Shown: positions 1-6,562, counted from the stretch's first letter. The stretch: DNA of 8,939 nt from JAZKFR01 sp040386295 (GCA_040386295.1 JAZKFR010000111.1:1-8939), one strand, 5' to 3'. The notes: generated by a model not told the origin, from the sequence alone. Made by a program: numbers and translations.

Positions 1-26
1 GCGCGTAGTCGCTTGTGCAGAGGTCT
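1..26. mobile_element. Terminal inverted repeat of an insertion sequence lying off the left edge
   Basis: These bases are the exact reverse complement of 8886-8911, a perfect 26-of-26 match that is cut only by the window edge. Read inward from the element's tip, the end is AGACCTCTGCACAAG followed by CGACTACGCGC. Both copies are bordered outside by TTA (27-29 here, 8883-8885 on the right). A short AGACC..TGCA tip next to a T-N-A trinucleotide resembles ends of some IS5-family elements. That family assignment is from memory and unverified. No transposase sequence is visible, so the orientation of the element cannot be decided. Confidence 0.7.
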
Positions 27-129
27 TTACTCGCCAAGGCTTAGAAGGAATAGCCGCTGGTAGAAGCGCCTAGCTGAGTCACCTCGTGTGCACTAGAAAT
101 TTAACTTGGCCTTAATGCCGTGGGGTTTG

Positions 130-3100
130 CTAGCCAACTGGCGCCATGGCAGCACGCAAAAGCGCTTGGGTCGCTGCATCCCTTGCCAGATCGAGCGGGG
201 TTTTTCCATTCTGGTTAGGCGCCAAGGGATTGGCACCTGCTGCTATCAGTGCGCCAACTAGCGTTTTTAATCCATTGGCAAGCGTTGTGCTAAGGCTGTC
301 ATCGGCTAACAGGTCGTTGATTTCTTGGCGCTCTTCGTCGGGAATGCTCGCCTCGTTTTCAACCCCCATAAAAATGCGCTCAAGCCAGCGAGAATCACGC
401 TGTACGGCGAGGTGTAGGAGGCTATCGCCGGCGTTATTGGCTGCGTTGACATTTGCGCCGATCTTGATCAGCTCAATCGCTAACGTGGTGCTTGTTTGGA
501 TTGCACGTGTGGCTATTACGCTCAGCTCAAGCGCTTGGTCTTGATCTTCATTCTCAAGGTGATACGAGTTTCCTAGCGTTGTGAACGCCAAGTGCGATGG
601 CGTGTCACCTTGATGGTTTTTTGCGTTGATATCTGCACCTGCGTCTACAAGCGGCGTCAATACCCCCAGCGCATTTTCCTTAACGGCTAGATGCAACGGT
701 GTATTGCCAGCGCGATCTGCTCTGTTGCGTTCAGCACCGTTTTCAATCAGCACGGCCAGCAACTCGAATGGCGAGTTTGCCTGAATAGCCATATGCAGTG
801 GCGTATAGCCTTCTTCAGGGGTTTGCGCGTTAACTTGGGCACCCGCCTTGATCAGTCTGTCGATGCTCGGGATATCGAGGCTTTGTAGCGCGGCGTGCAG
901 TACACACTGGTTGTTTGGGTTTGTTGGATCAGGATTGAGCCGAATCAATGTCTCGGCCATGGCGAGTTCTTTAGCGCCTATGGCTTTTGTCAACAGGGTC
1001 TGCCCTCGCGTTGGGTCGACCCAGTCTAGTTCTGCGGGCGTTGGTGCGAAAGCGCGCACACCCTCAACCCAGTTATTGGCCACCAAGGTGGCTAACGTGG
1101 TTTGCCGAATGGCTGCCGGCATTTTCGGTGCGACCAAGCGAACAAACGTCGGGTTTTGCGCTTCACACAATAATTTGCAACAGTCTTGCCAGTCTGCCGC
1201 GGGTAGTTTTCGAGCGACGTTGAGCCCTGCACCATACATTGCAAAAATCTCTTCGTGCTGCGGGTGACTCAGCAGCGTCACTAAGCGTTCTGGCAAAAGT
1301 TTAATACGGTCTTGTGGACTAATTTTTTGCCAGGCGCTATACGGTGCGCCGTAGATAATCAGTTGCTCAATAGGAATTTGTGTGTTTGGATTGTTCGAGG
1401 TCAGCTCAAAAAAGAAATCCGTAAAGCGATCAACTTGGCGGTATTTTTGTTCTTGCGCTAGCACGCGCGCAACGCGCTGGCGGGTATCTGGCGCAACCGT
1501 CGTATCGTTGGTGAATGCGCCGCTTAGCCAACGTGGTGGGTTTTGCGTGTCGCGGCGCAGCGCTTGCATACAGCTCATCAAAATCGTCCAGCTACCCCCC
1601 TTATAGTCCAGCGCTAACAGCAGATTTAACGCCCACATCGGTGGCGTGTCTTGCCGTAACGCGGCCAGCAACTTTTCTTGACCTTCGGGCGTAAAGACAT
1701 CGGCATAAGCGAGGGGCTCGCTAGCGCCCTGCGCGCCACGGGTATGGGTGGTCTGGGCTGCCGTTGGGTCATACAGACCGATCGTGGCTAAACGTTCTTG
1801 CGTTGCGGCAGGCGTAGCGCGCAGCACAGCACCGGCATAAACATGGGCGTGGTAGTTTGGCGCTGTTTGCACCAGGCCTTGGTCAGTTAAACCATTACCG
1901 GTGCGCTGTTCTGCCGTGCCGGGGCACAGCGGATGCTTAAGAATTGCGCTCATCTCCGGGGTGTCATCGCTCAGATTGGCTTGCGTCGCTGCGCTATGCA
2001 CGGCGTCTGCAAAACCCTCGTATGCCGTGTTGAGCCACTCGTGCAAGGCTTGTTGTGCGGCCTTAGGGATGTCGTGCAGCGCTTGATAAACCTGCGGCGC
2101 TAATAAAAAAGCCAAGCCATAGCCGCACATGCTTTCGAGGTGTTCGGGCGGCATGCCCAGCGCGGCTTGCAAGGCGTCGGGTAAGTGCGCCTCATTGCCT
2201 TCTGGGCACCACGCGGTGCTGCGGTGTTCGGCGATGAAAACATTGACCCAGTCGGATAAAGAAAAATACTGACGTAGGCGGTCTTCGGCGGTGTTGGCTT
2301 GCGGTAGCTTACTCAGCGCCGTGTGGATGTCGCTTTCGCTGCCGCCAGGACACACCAAAGCATGGCGCCCGGGGTAGTCCGCCAAAGCTCGGCACACCTT
2401 GTCGGCTTGACCCTTGGCCAACGCGCTATGGAGCTGCTGAGCGTAGTGACACAGGGCATTCAATAGTGCGGGTAAATTTTGCCGATAGTCGTGATGGGCA
2501 AAGCAGAAACCCGCCAAATTCTGCTGCACTGCACCGTCCACGGCAAGGCGCGCACGTAAGGCAGCATCAGCCTGTGCCTCGGTCGCTAGGGTGTGTAGGC
2601 ACGCGAGTAAGGGGGCAAGTGCGTTGGTGAAGGCTTGGGTTTGTTCTGTGGTCGGTGGCGTATTGGGTGATAAGGCCGGACACACGGCTTGCCACTGATC
2701 TGGCGTGCTGGCTAGCACCGGATAGGCTGTCAGCGCTGCGCTTGAAGCAAACGCCGCAGCGGCCTGCCGCTGGGCGCTGGCGCAGGCTAAGACTTGCGCG
2801 AGGGTGAGTGGCGGCAGATTGAGCTGTTCGGTAAAAGATCGCGGTTTGGATAGATAGAGGGCGCGGCAAGTGATCTCGTTGATGTCTTGTGGCGTTAGTG
2901 CCGGCGTGGTTTGCAGGGAGGTTTGCGCAGCGGCAATCTGATCCGGTGTTGTCTCATCATCGATGAACGTGGCACACGCCGTGAGGCGCGCATCAACCTG
3001 CGCGAGCAACTGCCTCAGCTCGGGTTGATGCGCATCATGCAAATCCCCGCCAACCCGCAGCCGTTCTAGCGCCGTCCCGATATATGTGCTGTCCGCCTCG

Positions 3101-3267
3101 CTAAACCCCCATTGCACCAGCACGGCAGCGCTTCTTTGGTCGGGCGGGGTATTGAGTAGCGTGCTTGCTTGCGCATTGAGTTGTGCACCTAACTCGGCGG
3201 CTGGGTCAGCAGCGCACATGGTGACGCCATTTGATGAGGTTGCAGCTTGTGAGAGCGTAGGAGGCAT
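130..3267 (-). CDS. Large ankyrin-repeat protein with unrecognised N-terminal region
   Basis: The product is about 1,045 residues from the ATG at 3267. The last ~290 residues (about 755-1041) hold seven ankyrin repeats. Clear cores include GYTPLHMAI (~820), GNTPLHLAV (~854), GDTPSHLAF (~887), GDSLLHLAV (~947) and GKTPLDLA (~1021), with LIxxGAxxNA helix-2/loop signatures between them. Repeats 5 and 6 carry inserts of about 25-40 residues. Residues 1-750 are Ala/Leu/Gln-rich, predicted mostly helical, and match no domain I recognise. They contain three Cys-Pro motifs: CPGGSE (~306), CPEGNE (~354) and CPGTAE (~448). No signal peptide or membrane segment is evident. Ankyrin repeats bind proteins, and in symbionts and pathogens such proteins are often secreted effectors, but that role here is inference. 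The open frame extends upstream to a TTG at 3393. I reject that start because the extra codons lie in an IS-like relic. The ATG at 3219 is another possible start. No strong Shine-Dalgarno precedes any of them. Confidence 0.85.
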   Translation of the reverse strand: MPPTLSQAATSSNGVTMCAADPAAELGAQLNAQASTLLNTPPDQRSAAVLVQWGFSEADSTYIGTALERLRVGGDLHDAHQPELRQLLAQVDARLTACATFIDDETTPDQIAAAQTSLQTTPALTPQDINEITCRALYLSKPRSFTEQLNLPPLTLAQVLACASAQRQAAAAFASSAALTAYPVLASTPDQWQAVCPALSPNTPPTTEQTQAFTNALAPLLACLHTLATEAQADAALRARLAVDGAVQQNLAGFCFAHHDYRQNLPALLNALCHYAQQLHSALAKGQADKVCRALADYPGRHALVCPGGSESDIHTALSKLPQANTAEDRLRQYFSLSDWVNVFIAEHRSTAWCPEGNEAHLPDALQAALGMPPEHLESMCGYGLAFLLAPQVYQALHDIPKAAQQALHEWLNTAYEGFADAVHSAATQANLSDDTPEMSAILKHPLCPGTAEQRTGNGLTDQGLVQTAPNYHAHVYAGAVLRATPAATQERLATIGLYDPTAAQTTHTRGAQGASEPLAYADVFTPEGQEKLLAALRQDTPPMWALNLLLALDYKGGSWTILMSCMQALRRDTQNPPRWLSGAFTNDTTVAPDTRQRVARVLAQEQKYRQVDRFTDFFFELTSNNPNTQIPIEQLIIYGAPYSAWQKISPQDRIKLLPERLVTLLSHPQHEEIFAMYGAGLNVARKLPAADWQDCCKLLCEAQNPTFVRLVAPKMPAAIRQTTLATLVANNWVEGVRAFAPTPAELDWVDPTRGQTLLTKAIGAKELAMAETLIRLNPDPTNPNNQCVLHAALQSLDIPSIDRLIKAGAQVNAQTPEEGYTPLHMAIQANSPFELLAVLIENGAERNRADRAGNTPLHLAVKENALGVLTPLVDAGADINAKNHQGDTPSHLAFTTLGNSYHLENEDQDQALELSVIATRAIQTSTTLAIELIKIGANVNAANNAGDSLLHLAVQRDSRWLERIFMGVENEASIPDEERQEINDLLADDSLSTTLANGLKTLVGALIAAGANPLAPNQNGKTPLDLARDAATQALLRAAMAPVG

Positions 3268-3384
3268 AAAAAAGGCTCTGAGTTGTGCTGGATGCGCAAT
3301 AGAAAAACCAGGCGCTACCGAAGCGGGTGTGACTGAATGCTGCAGCACAACTGTAGCGCGCCTCAAATACCACTCTGCAACCAG

Positions 3385-3436
3385 TCTGCACAAGGGACAT
3401 ACAGGGTCGTAGCTTAGGCGCGCAGTCGATTGTGCA
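3385..3436. repeat. 52-bp relic resembling two IS ends in inverted orientation
   Basis: The left part (3385-3398, TCTGCACAAGGGAC) matches the IS tip at 8891-8904 at 13 of 14 positions. The right part (3418-3436, GCGCGCAGTCGATTGTGCA) matches bases 1-19 of the window at 17 of 19 positions. The two ends face each other as in an IS from which the whole interior has been removed. The inner perfect arms are TGCACAA (3387-3393) and TTGTGCA (3430-3436). The outermost AGACC bases are not conserved, so it is probably old and inactive. It lies about 120 bp upstream of the ankyrin start codon and could carry part of its promoter. A degenerate copy, a MITE-like element or a chance resemblance are the alternatives. 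Chance seems unlikely for two adjacent, correctly oriented matches. Confidence 0.5.
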
Positions 3437-3479
3437 CAACGCTTACTTATGAGTGGTTTTTTAGCGCAGAAAGTTCCAA

Positions 3480-3502
3480 ATAGACACGAGCATTGTGTCT
3501 AT
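3480..3502. repeat. Perfect 8-bp inverted repeat with 7-nt spacer
   Basis: ATAGACAC (3480-3487) and GTGTCTAT (3495-3502) are exact reverse complements separated by GAGCATT. The dyad could be an operator or a small hairpin. No U-tract follows on either strand, so a terminator is not supported. It sits about 215 bp upstream of the ankyrin ATG. Confidence 0.5.
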
Positions 3503-3535
3503 ACCCCTGTGTTTTGCGCGCACCTGTTGAGGCGC

Positions 3536-3558
3536 GCAGACTGCGATCTGCAGTCTGC
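3536..3558. repeat. Perfect 9-bp inverted repeat with 5-nt spacer
   Basis: GCAGACTGC (3536-3544) and GCAGTCTGC (3550-3558) are exact reverse complements around GATCT. The segment also overlaps an imperfect direct repeat, CTGC(G/A)ATCTG. The spacer is compatible with a stable hairpin, but there is no T-run. It lies about 60 bp beyond the truncated end of the ccoI remnant, so it may relate to the deletion junction. Confidence 0.5.
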
Positions 3559-3619
3559 AATCTGTTATGCAGCGCGCTCAAAAGATCAGATTAGCGCGCG
3601 TTCTTGTCCTCAAGACGTC

Positions 3620-4547
3620 TCAGTCATCGCGCAACAGCTCGCCCAGCGCAATCTGATGCCCGGCAACTCGGACAAACTGAGCGTCGGCATTCAGGCGTTC
3701 AACGCTGTCGGGCAAGCGATTCAGTAGGGCTTCGAGCGCGCCGGCGGTGCGCTCGCGCAGCCGCAATTCCAGCCAGCGCCCGCTCAGCAAAAAAAGACAA
3801 ACATGGTCAGCGAATCGAAATACACCGCTTGGCCAAATACGCCGTGCGGGTCAAAGCTGCCCAGACTGCTGACGACAAAGGTCAGCAACATGCCCAAGGC
3901 AACGGGTAAGTCCATGCTGATACGCGCGTGGCTTAAATCACGCCAAGCATTTTTGAAAAACGGCGTGCACGAGAACAACAGCAGCGGCAGGCTGAGCAGC
4001 CAAGACGCCCAGCGCATCAGGTTTTCGGCTTCGGCGCTGAGGTCGCCGGGGGCGGCGGTATAGGCGGGATAGGCGGTATAGGCGGTATAGGCCGGATAGG
4101 CGTACATCACACCTGCATCATGCATAGCCCAGCGACCAAGCAACGCCACAGCGCCTGACGGCTTTCTAGCCGCCGCCGTTCTTTGGCCAGCACATCGTTG
4201 GCCGGGACGGCGTGATAGCCGAGCGTCTCGATGGTCTGCATCCAGGTTGAGGGACTGAGCTGTGCCGCCGACCAGAGCAATTGTGCGCGGTGACTGGCGG
4301 CGCCGACGCGCACCGCAACCATCCCGGGAATCCGCCGTAAGCGCTCTTCAATCGTGATGGCACAAGCGGCGCAGTGCATGCCGTCGATGATGATGCTCGC
4401 TTCGCACAGCGTGGGATCAGCGCGGTTCGGTCGGCTAAACGCCTGCCAGAGCTCTGGGTCGTCGAGCCAAGTCAGCGCGGTGCGGCGTGTGGGTGCGCGC
4501 TTGGCGTGTGGCGTGGACGGGATCGCTAGAGGGGGGTTGGGTATCAT
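3620..4547 (-). pseudogene. ccoI: Broken, 3'-truncated CcoI/FixI-type copper-transporting P-type ATPase
   Basis: Three frames joined together give the N-terminal third of a heavy-metal P1B ATPase. From the ATG at 4547 there is a heavy-metal-associated domain with GMHCAAC (Cys at about 59 and 62). The betaproteobacterial CcoI signature MMQV..MYAYPAY and membrane helices follow (ARISMDLPVALGMLLTFVVS and LTMFVFFLLSGRWLE). The reading frame breaks at ~4106-4112, where GTG-ATG-ATG-TAC is expected but one base is missing, giving TGA. It breaks again at the seven-T run (3789-3795), where one base is missing before GCTGAGC. The third frame then ends at a TGA (3620-3622) after GELLRDD. The actuator TGE, the phosphorylation DKTGT and the ATP-binding domain are all absent, so no active pump can be made. 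CcoI normally delivers copper for assembly of cbb3 cytochrome oxidase. No other cco gene is in the window. CopA is less likely, given the MMYAYPAY motif and the FNR-type box upstream. Confidence 0.85.
4054..4098. repeat. Five tandem copies of a 9-bp unit inside the ccoI remnant
   Basis: On the plus strand the units are GGCGGTATA, GGCGGGATA, GGCGGTATA, GGCGGTATA and GGCCGGATA. On the coding (minus) strand they encode alternating Ala-Tyr-Pro/Thr triplets (AYPAYTAYTAYPAYT). As I recall the family, intact CcoI proteins have only a short YAYPAYIA stretch here. About three extra in-frame units therefore appear to have been added, probably by slippage. Confidence 0.8.
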
Positions 4548-4553
4548 CGCGGC

Positions 4554-4595
4554 AGTATGCGCTGCGGCTGCTTGGGCAGGCTTGATCTGGGTCAA
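4554..4595 (-). promoter_or_regulatory. FNR/ANR-type box with candidate -10 for ccoI
   Basis: TTGAT-CTGG-GTCAA (4582-4595, plus strand) matches the FNR/ANR consensus TTGAT-N4-ATCAA at 9 of 10 defined positions. On the minus strand, CATACT (4559-4554) is a plausible -10 hexamer (4 of 6). Its centre is 32 bp from the centre of the box, the geometry of a class II FNR-activated promoter (box at -41.5). The predicted transcript would then begin at or beside the ATG at 4547, suggesting a leaderless message. FNR-family control of cco genes under low oxygen is well known. The leaderless start is inference. Confidence 0.6.
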
Positions 4596-4640
4596 GCACA
4601 GGCTGAGGGTGCGCCCCTCCCTTTGCTCAAGGCGGCGTGT

Positions 4641-4670
4641 AGGTGTGCCTTTATGCGCTAGGGCACACCT
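4641..4670. terminator. Perfect 9-bp stem-loop downstream of hemJ (possible terminator)
   Basis: AGGTGTGCC (4641-4649) pairs perfectly with GGCACACCT (4662-4670) around a 12-nt loop. It begins about 24 bp past the hemJ stop on the minus strand and lies between hemJ and the ccoI promoter. That is where a terminator separating two transcripts would be expected. No U-tract follows the stem on either strand, so intrinsic termination is uncertain. A protein-binding or RNA-stabilising dyad is the alternative. Confidence 0.4.
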
Positions 4671-4693
4671 GCCGTCTAGGCGGAGATAAGCCG

Positions 4694-5110
4694 TTAAAAC
4701 GGTTTGACGATGACTAAAAAAACAATCGCTAGCAGCAGTACTACGGGGGCTTCGTTAAACCAGCGGTACCAGATATGGCTACGCGTATTTTTTCCTTGTT
4801 TGAAGTTGCTTAAAATTTTTCGGCAGTACAGGTGGTAGCCGACGAGGAGGAGCACCAGGCTTGTTTTTGCGTGCAACCAGCCACCGCCAATGGCAAAGCC
4901 GACGGCGAGCCAAAGGCCCGAAGCAATGGCTAGGATGGCGAGCGGGGTCATAAAGCGCGCGAGTTTGCTTGCCATCAGTAAGAGGCGATCTCGCTCGGCG
5001 TGACTATCGGCGGCAACCAGCGCTAGGTTGACGAAAATACGTGGCAGGTAGAACAGTCCGGCGAACCAGCTGGTGACCAGCCAAATGTGTAGCACTTTGA
5101 GCATTAACAT
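4694..5110 (-). CDS. hemJ: HemJ-type protoporphyrinogen IX oxidase (UPF0093/CopD-like membrane protein)
   Basis: The 138-residue product matches the HemJ family in length and layout. It has about four hydrophobic segments (roughly 7-30, 50-75, 80-98 and 120-137). Conserved landmarks are LKVLHIW with His8, SWFAGLFYLPRIFV (14-27), GGWLHAKTSLVLLLVGYH with Lys82 (76-93), the N-E-x-P site (119-122) and the terminal VKPF. HemJ enzymes oxidise protoporphyrinogen IX to protoporphyrin IX in the inner membrane, the penultimate step of heme synthesis in bacteria lacking HemG or HemY. The ATG at 5110 is supported by an AAAGGAAA Shine-Dalgarno about 7 nt upstream. An ATG two codons later is a weaker alternative. 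The gene is 123 bp downstream of the SDR gene on the same strand, with a small hairpin between them, so it may be transcribed separately. The reading frame is complete. The family is secure. The enzymatic role follows from the family. Confidence 0.85.
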   Translation of the reverse strand: MLMLKVLHIWLVTSWFAGLFYLPRIFVNLALVAADSHAERDRLLLMASKLARFMTPLAILAIASGLWLAVGFAIGGGWLHAKTSLVLLLVGYHLYCRKILSNFKQGKNTRSHIWYRWFNEAPVVLLLAIVFLVIVKPF

Positions 5111-5221
5111 GAGTTTTCCTTTGCGTGATTGAGATAAAAAATAGGGCGATGTGGTGGCTGCGCGTTGTGTTTTGTGTCTTGTGCTTTCAGGCCCTGGCTT
5201 GAGTCGTTTAATAAAGCAATT

Positions 5222-5244
5222 GACTAAGGCGATTTAGCTTAGTC
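5222..5244 (-). terminator. Hairpin overlapping the SDR stop codon (weak terminator candidate)
   Basis: GACTAAG (5222-5228) and CTTAGTC (5238-5244) form a perfect 7-bp stem with a 9-nt loop. In the minus direction the loop includes the TAA of the SDR gene. The stem is followed by AATTGCTTTATT, which is T-rich but not a true U-tract. It could weaken read-through into hemJ. Confidence 0.4.
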
Positions 5245-6310
5245 GCAGAGCGCTTTCGCTTTCTTGTTTGAGGAGGGGGTCAGCGCTGCTGTTGGTGATA
5301 TTGGTGTTGTTGATGCTGTTGCTCCCTTCGATTGAAGCCGGGCATGTGCTGCGCCAAGCCGCCGTGATGCCTGCTTCTACCTGCGGATAATGCAGGCAAA
5401 AATGCAGCTCGTTTTTAATGCGTTGGTTGCTCAGACGGCGCGACTCATTCATGAATGAGCGTTGTAATGCGCTAATGAGGTGCTCGCTCTGCTGGCGTGT
5501 GACGCGGGGCGGTTTAGCTAAGCCAAACTGTTCTGCCACTAGGTCAAAATACGCGCCCATTTTTAGATTTGAATCGTCTGCTGCGTTGTAAATTCGGTTG
5601 CTGCGGCCATGGCGTAGCGTTGCGCAAACGAGGCGTGCCAAATCGTCTGCGTGTATGTGGTTGGTGAATACGTCTTCTGTCTCGATCAGGCACGGCAGCC
5701 CTTGCCTTAGGCGCTCCAGGGGCAGACGCTCGCTGGCGTAGATGCCAGGCGTACGCAAGATGCTGGTGTTGACGCCGTGGCGTTGGGCAAAAGCGCGTAA
5801 TTGTTTTTCTGCGTCAATGCGGCGTTGCGCCCGCAGTGTTTGCGCTCGCGTTGGCTGTGTTTCGTCGATGCGCGCGCCGCCGCAATCGCCATAAACCCCG
5901 CTCGTACTGAGATAGACCAAACGCCGTGGTAGACTGCCGCCCCGCCCGAGTGCGCTGAGTAAGTGGCGGGTGCGCGTGTCGCAGGTATCGTGTCTAGCTT
6001 GGCCTGCTCGGTGGTCGCCATTCTTTGTTTGTTTGCGTTCTCCGATAGTGGCGATTTTGTTTGCCGGCGGTGGGGCGAAATGCAGCACGATGTCGGCCAA
6101 ACCGGCGATTTTGTGCAAGCTATTGGCGTCGTCTAGATCGGCTAAGAGCGGGAAGGCGCCTGCTTGTCGCCACCAACTTAGCTGTTCGGCTCGACGTAAA
6201 AGCGCAAAAACTCGGTAGTGCCCGAGCAACTGCGGTAGGGTTCGGCGCGCGATGTCGCCACAGCCAACGATCAAGAGTCTTTGCTGAGGTCTTTGTTGGG
6301 GTTTTTGCAT
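5234..6310 (-). CDS. Atypical extended SDR / NAD-dependent epimerase-like protein
   Basis: The 358-residue product starts with a Rossmann nucleotide-binding motif, LLIVGCGDIARR (12-23), and continues with LVYLSTSGVYGDCGG (131-145), typical of YeeZ-like atypical SDR proteins. RTPGIYA (186-192), FTNHIHADDLARL (215-227) and RIYNAADD (239-246) follow the epimerase pattern. The canonical catalytic YxxxK pair is not visible in the expected place (AQRRIDAEKQL, ~161-171), so ordinary SDR chemistry is doubtful and the substrate is unknown. Two oddities stand out. A charged segment at about 84-112 looks like an insertion into the LHFAPPP..RTRHLLSAL region. The C-terminal tail (~323-358) is rich in Asn and Ser and looks like an extension. 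The ATG at 6310 has no clear Shine-Dalgarno. The gene is divergent from the flavoprotein at 6574, an arrangement I recall from many Burkholderiales, which suggests a shared process. Confidence 0.8.
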   Translation of the reverse strand: MQKPQQRPQQRLLIVGCGDIARRTLPQLLGHYRVFALLRRAEQLSWWRQAGAFPLLADLDDANSLHKIAGLADIVLHFAPPPANKIATIGERKQTKNGDHRAGQARHDTCDTRTRHLLSALGRGGSLPRRLVYLSTSGVYGDCGGARIDETQPTRAQTLRAQRRIDAEKQLRAFAQRHGVNTSILRTPGIYASERLPLERLRQGLPCLIETEDVFTNHIHADDLARLVCATLRHGRSNRIYNAADDSNLKMGAYFDLVAEQFGLAKPPRVTRQQSEHLISALQRSFMNESRRLSNQRIKNELHFCLHYPQVEAGITAAWRSTCPASIEGSNSINNTNITNSSADPLLKQESESALRLS

Positions 6311-6347
6311 GAGCGATTAAGTCTTAACAGGGCGCTGTGGCTTGCTC

Positions 6348-6426
6348 TCTGCACCTCTGTGTTGGTCAGCTATGTTGGGCGGCTATTCTACCTTTTCGTT
6401 CTGTGCCAAAGTCGCTCTTGTGCAGA
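6348..6426. repeat. Possible second degenerate IS-end pair
   Basis: AGTCGC-TC-TTGTGCAGA (6410-6426) equals bases 7-21 of the left IS end except for a 2-bp insertion. At 6348-6354, TCTGCAC forms a perfect inverted partner to GTGCAGA (6420-6426). The 79-bp segment between them could be another decayed mini-element, but the left match is only 7-8 bp and may be chance. Confidence 0.25.
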
Positions 6427-6562
6427 AAAGATGAGTCTTCGCTGCGCACCGGCTTTGCTCAAAAATATTTGATTCTGCTTGATTCATGCGACGCTCGCGT
6501 GCGTCGTTAGGGTGAATAAATCAGCGCCGCCTCAGCACATTTTTACTTTGTTTTGTTATTTC

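Larger units (their letters stand above)
3268..3619. other. Gene-free, repeat-rich interval between the ankyrin gene and the ccoI remnant
   Basis: I see no convincing gene in this 352-bp stretch. It contains the 52-bp IS-end-like relic (3385-3436), two perfect inverted repeats (3480-3502 and 3536-3558), an imperfect direct repeat CTGC(G/A)ATCTG (3541-3550 and 3555-3564), and several GCGCGC words (near 3418, 3516, 3532, 3571 and 3594). The right part holds the breakpoint where the ccoI coding sequence ends abruptly. The promoter of the ankyrin gene must lie here, but I cannot point to a convincing -35/-10 pair. Confidence 0.6.

Noticed and set aside
146..2086. Several plus-strand open frames opposite the ankyrin gene
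   Set aside because: The opposite strand encodes clear ankyrin repeats and a continuous 1,045-codon frame. The antisense peptides look like frame shadows in GC-rich DNA.
3268..3393. N-terminal extension of the ankyrin protein to a TTG start at 3393
   Set aside because: The TTG lies within the IS-like relic, has no Shine-Dalgarno and would add an atypical 42-residue stretch. The ATG at 3267 is preferred, though it also lacks a strong ribosome site.
3449..3909. Plus-strand open frames of 92 and 101 codons
   Set aside because: They run antisense to the recognisable ccoI remnant and across its breakpoint, have no ribosome site, and their peptides resemble no family I know.
4054..4098. CRISPR-like array
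   Set aside because: The units are 9 bp and contiguous with no spacers, so this is a simple tandem repeat inside a coding remnant. No cas genes, tRNA or rRNA genes were seen in the window.
4548..4595. TTG at 4595 as the ccoI start
   Set aside because: The codon is inside the FNR-type box and upstream of the predicted -10. The ATG at 4547 fits the promoter geometry.
6458..6486. TTGATTctgcTTGATT as an FNR box in front of the flavoprotein gene
   Set aside because: The two half-sites are direct rather than inverted repeats, so it does not form an FNR dyad.
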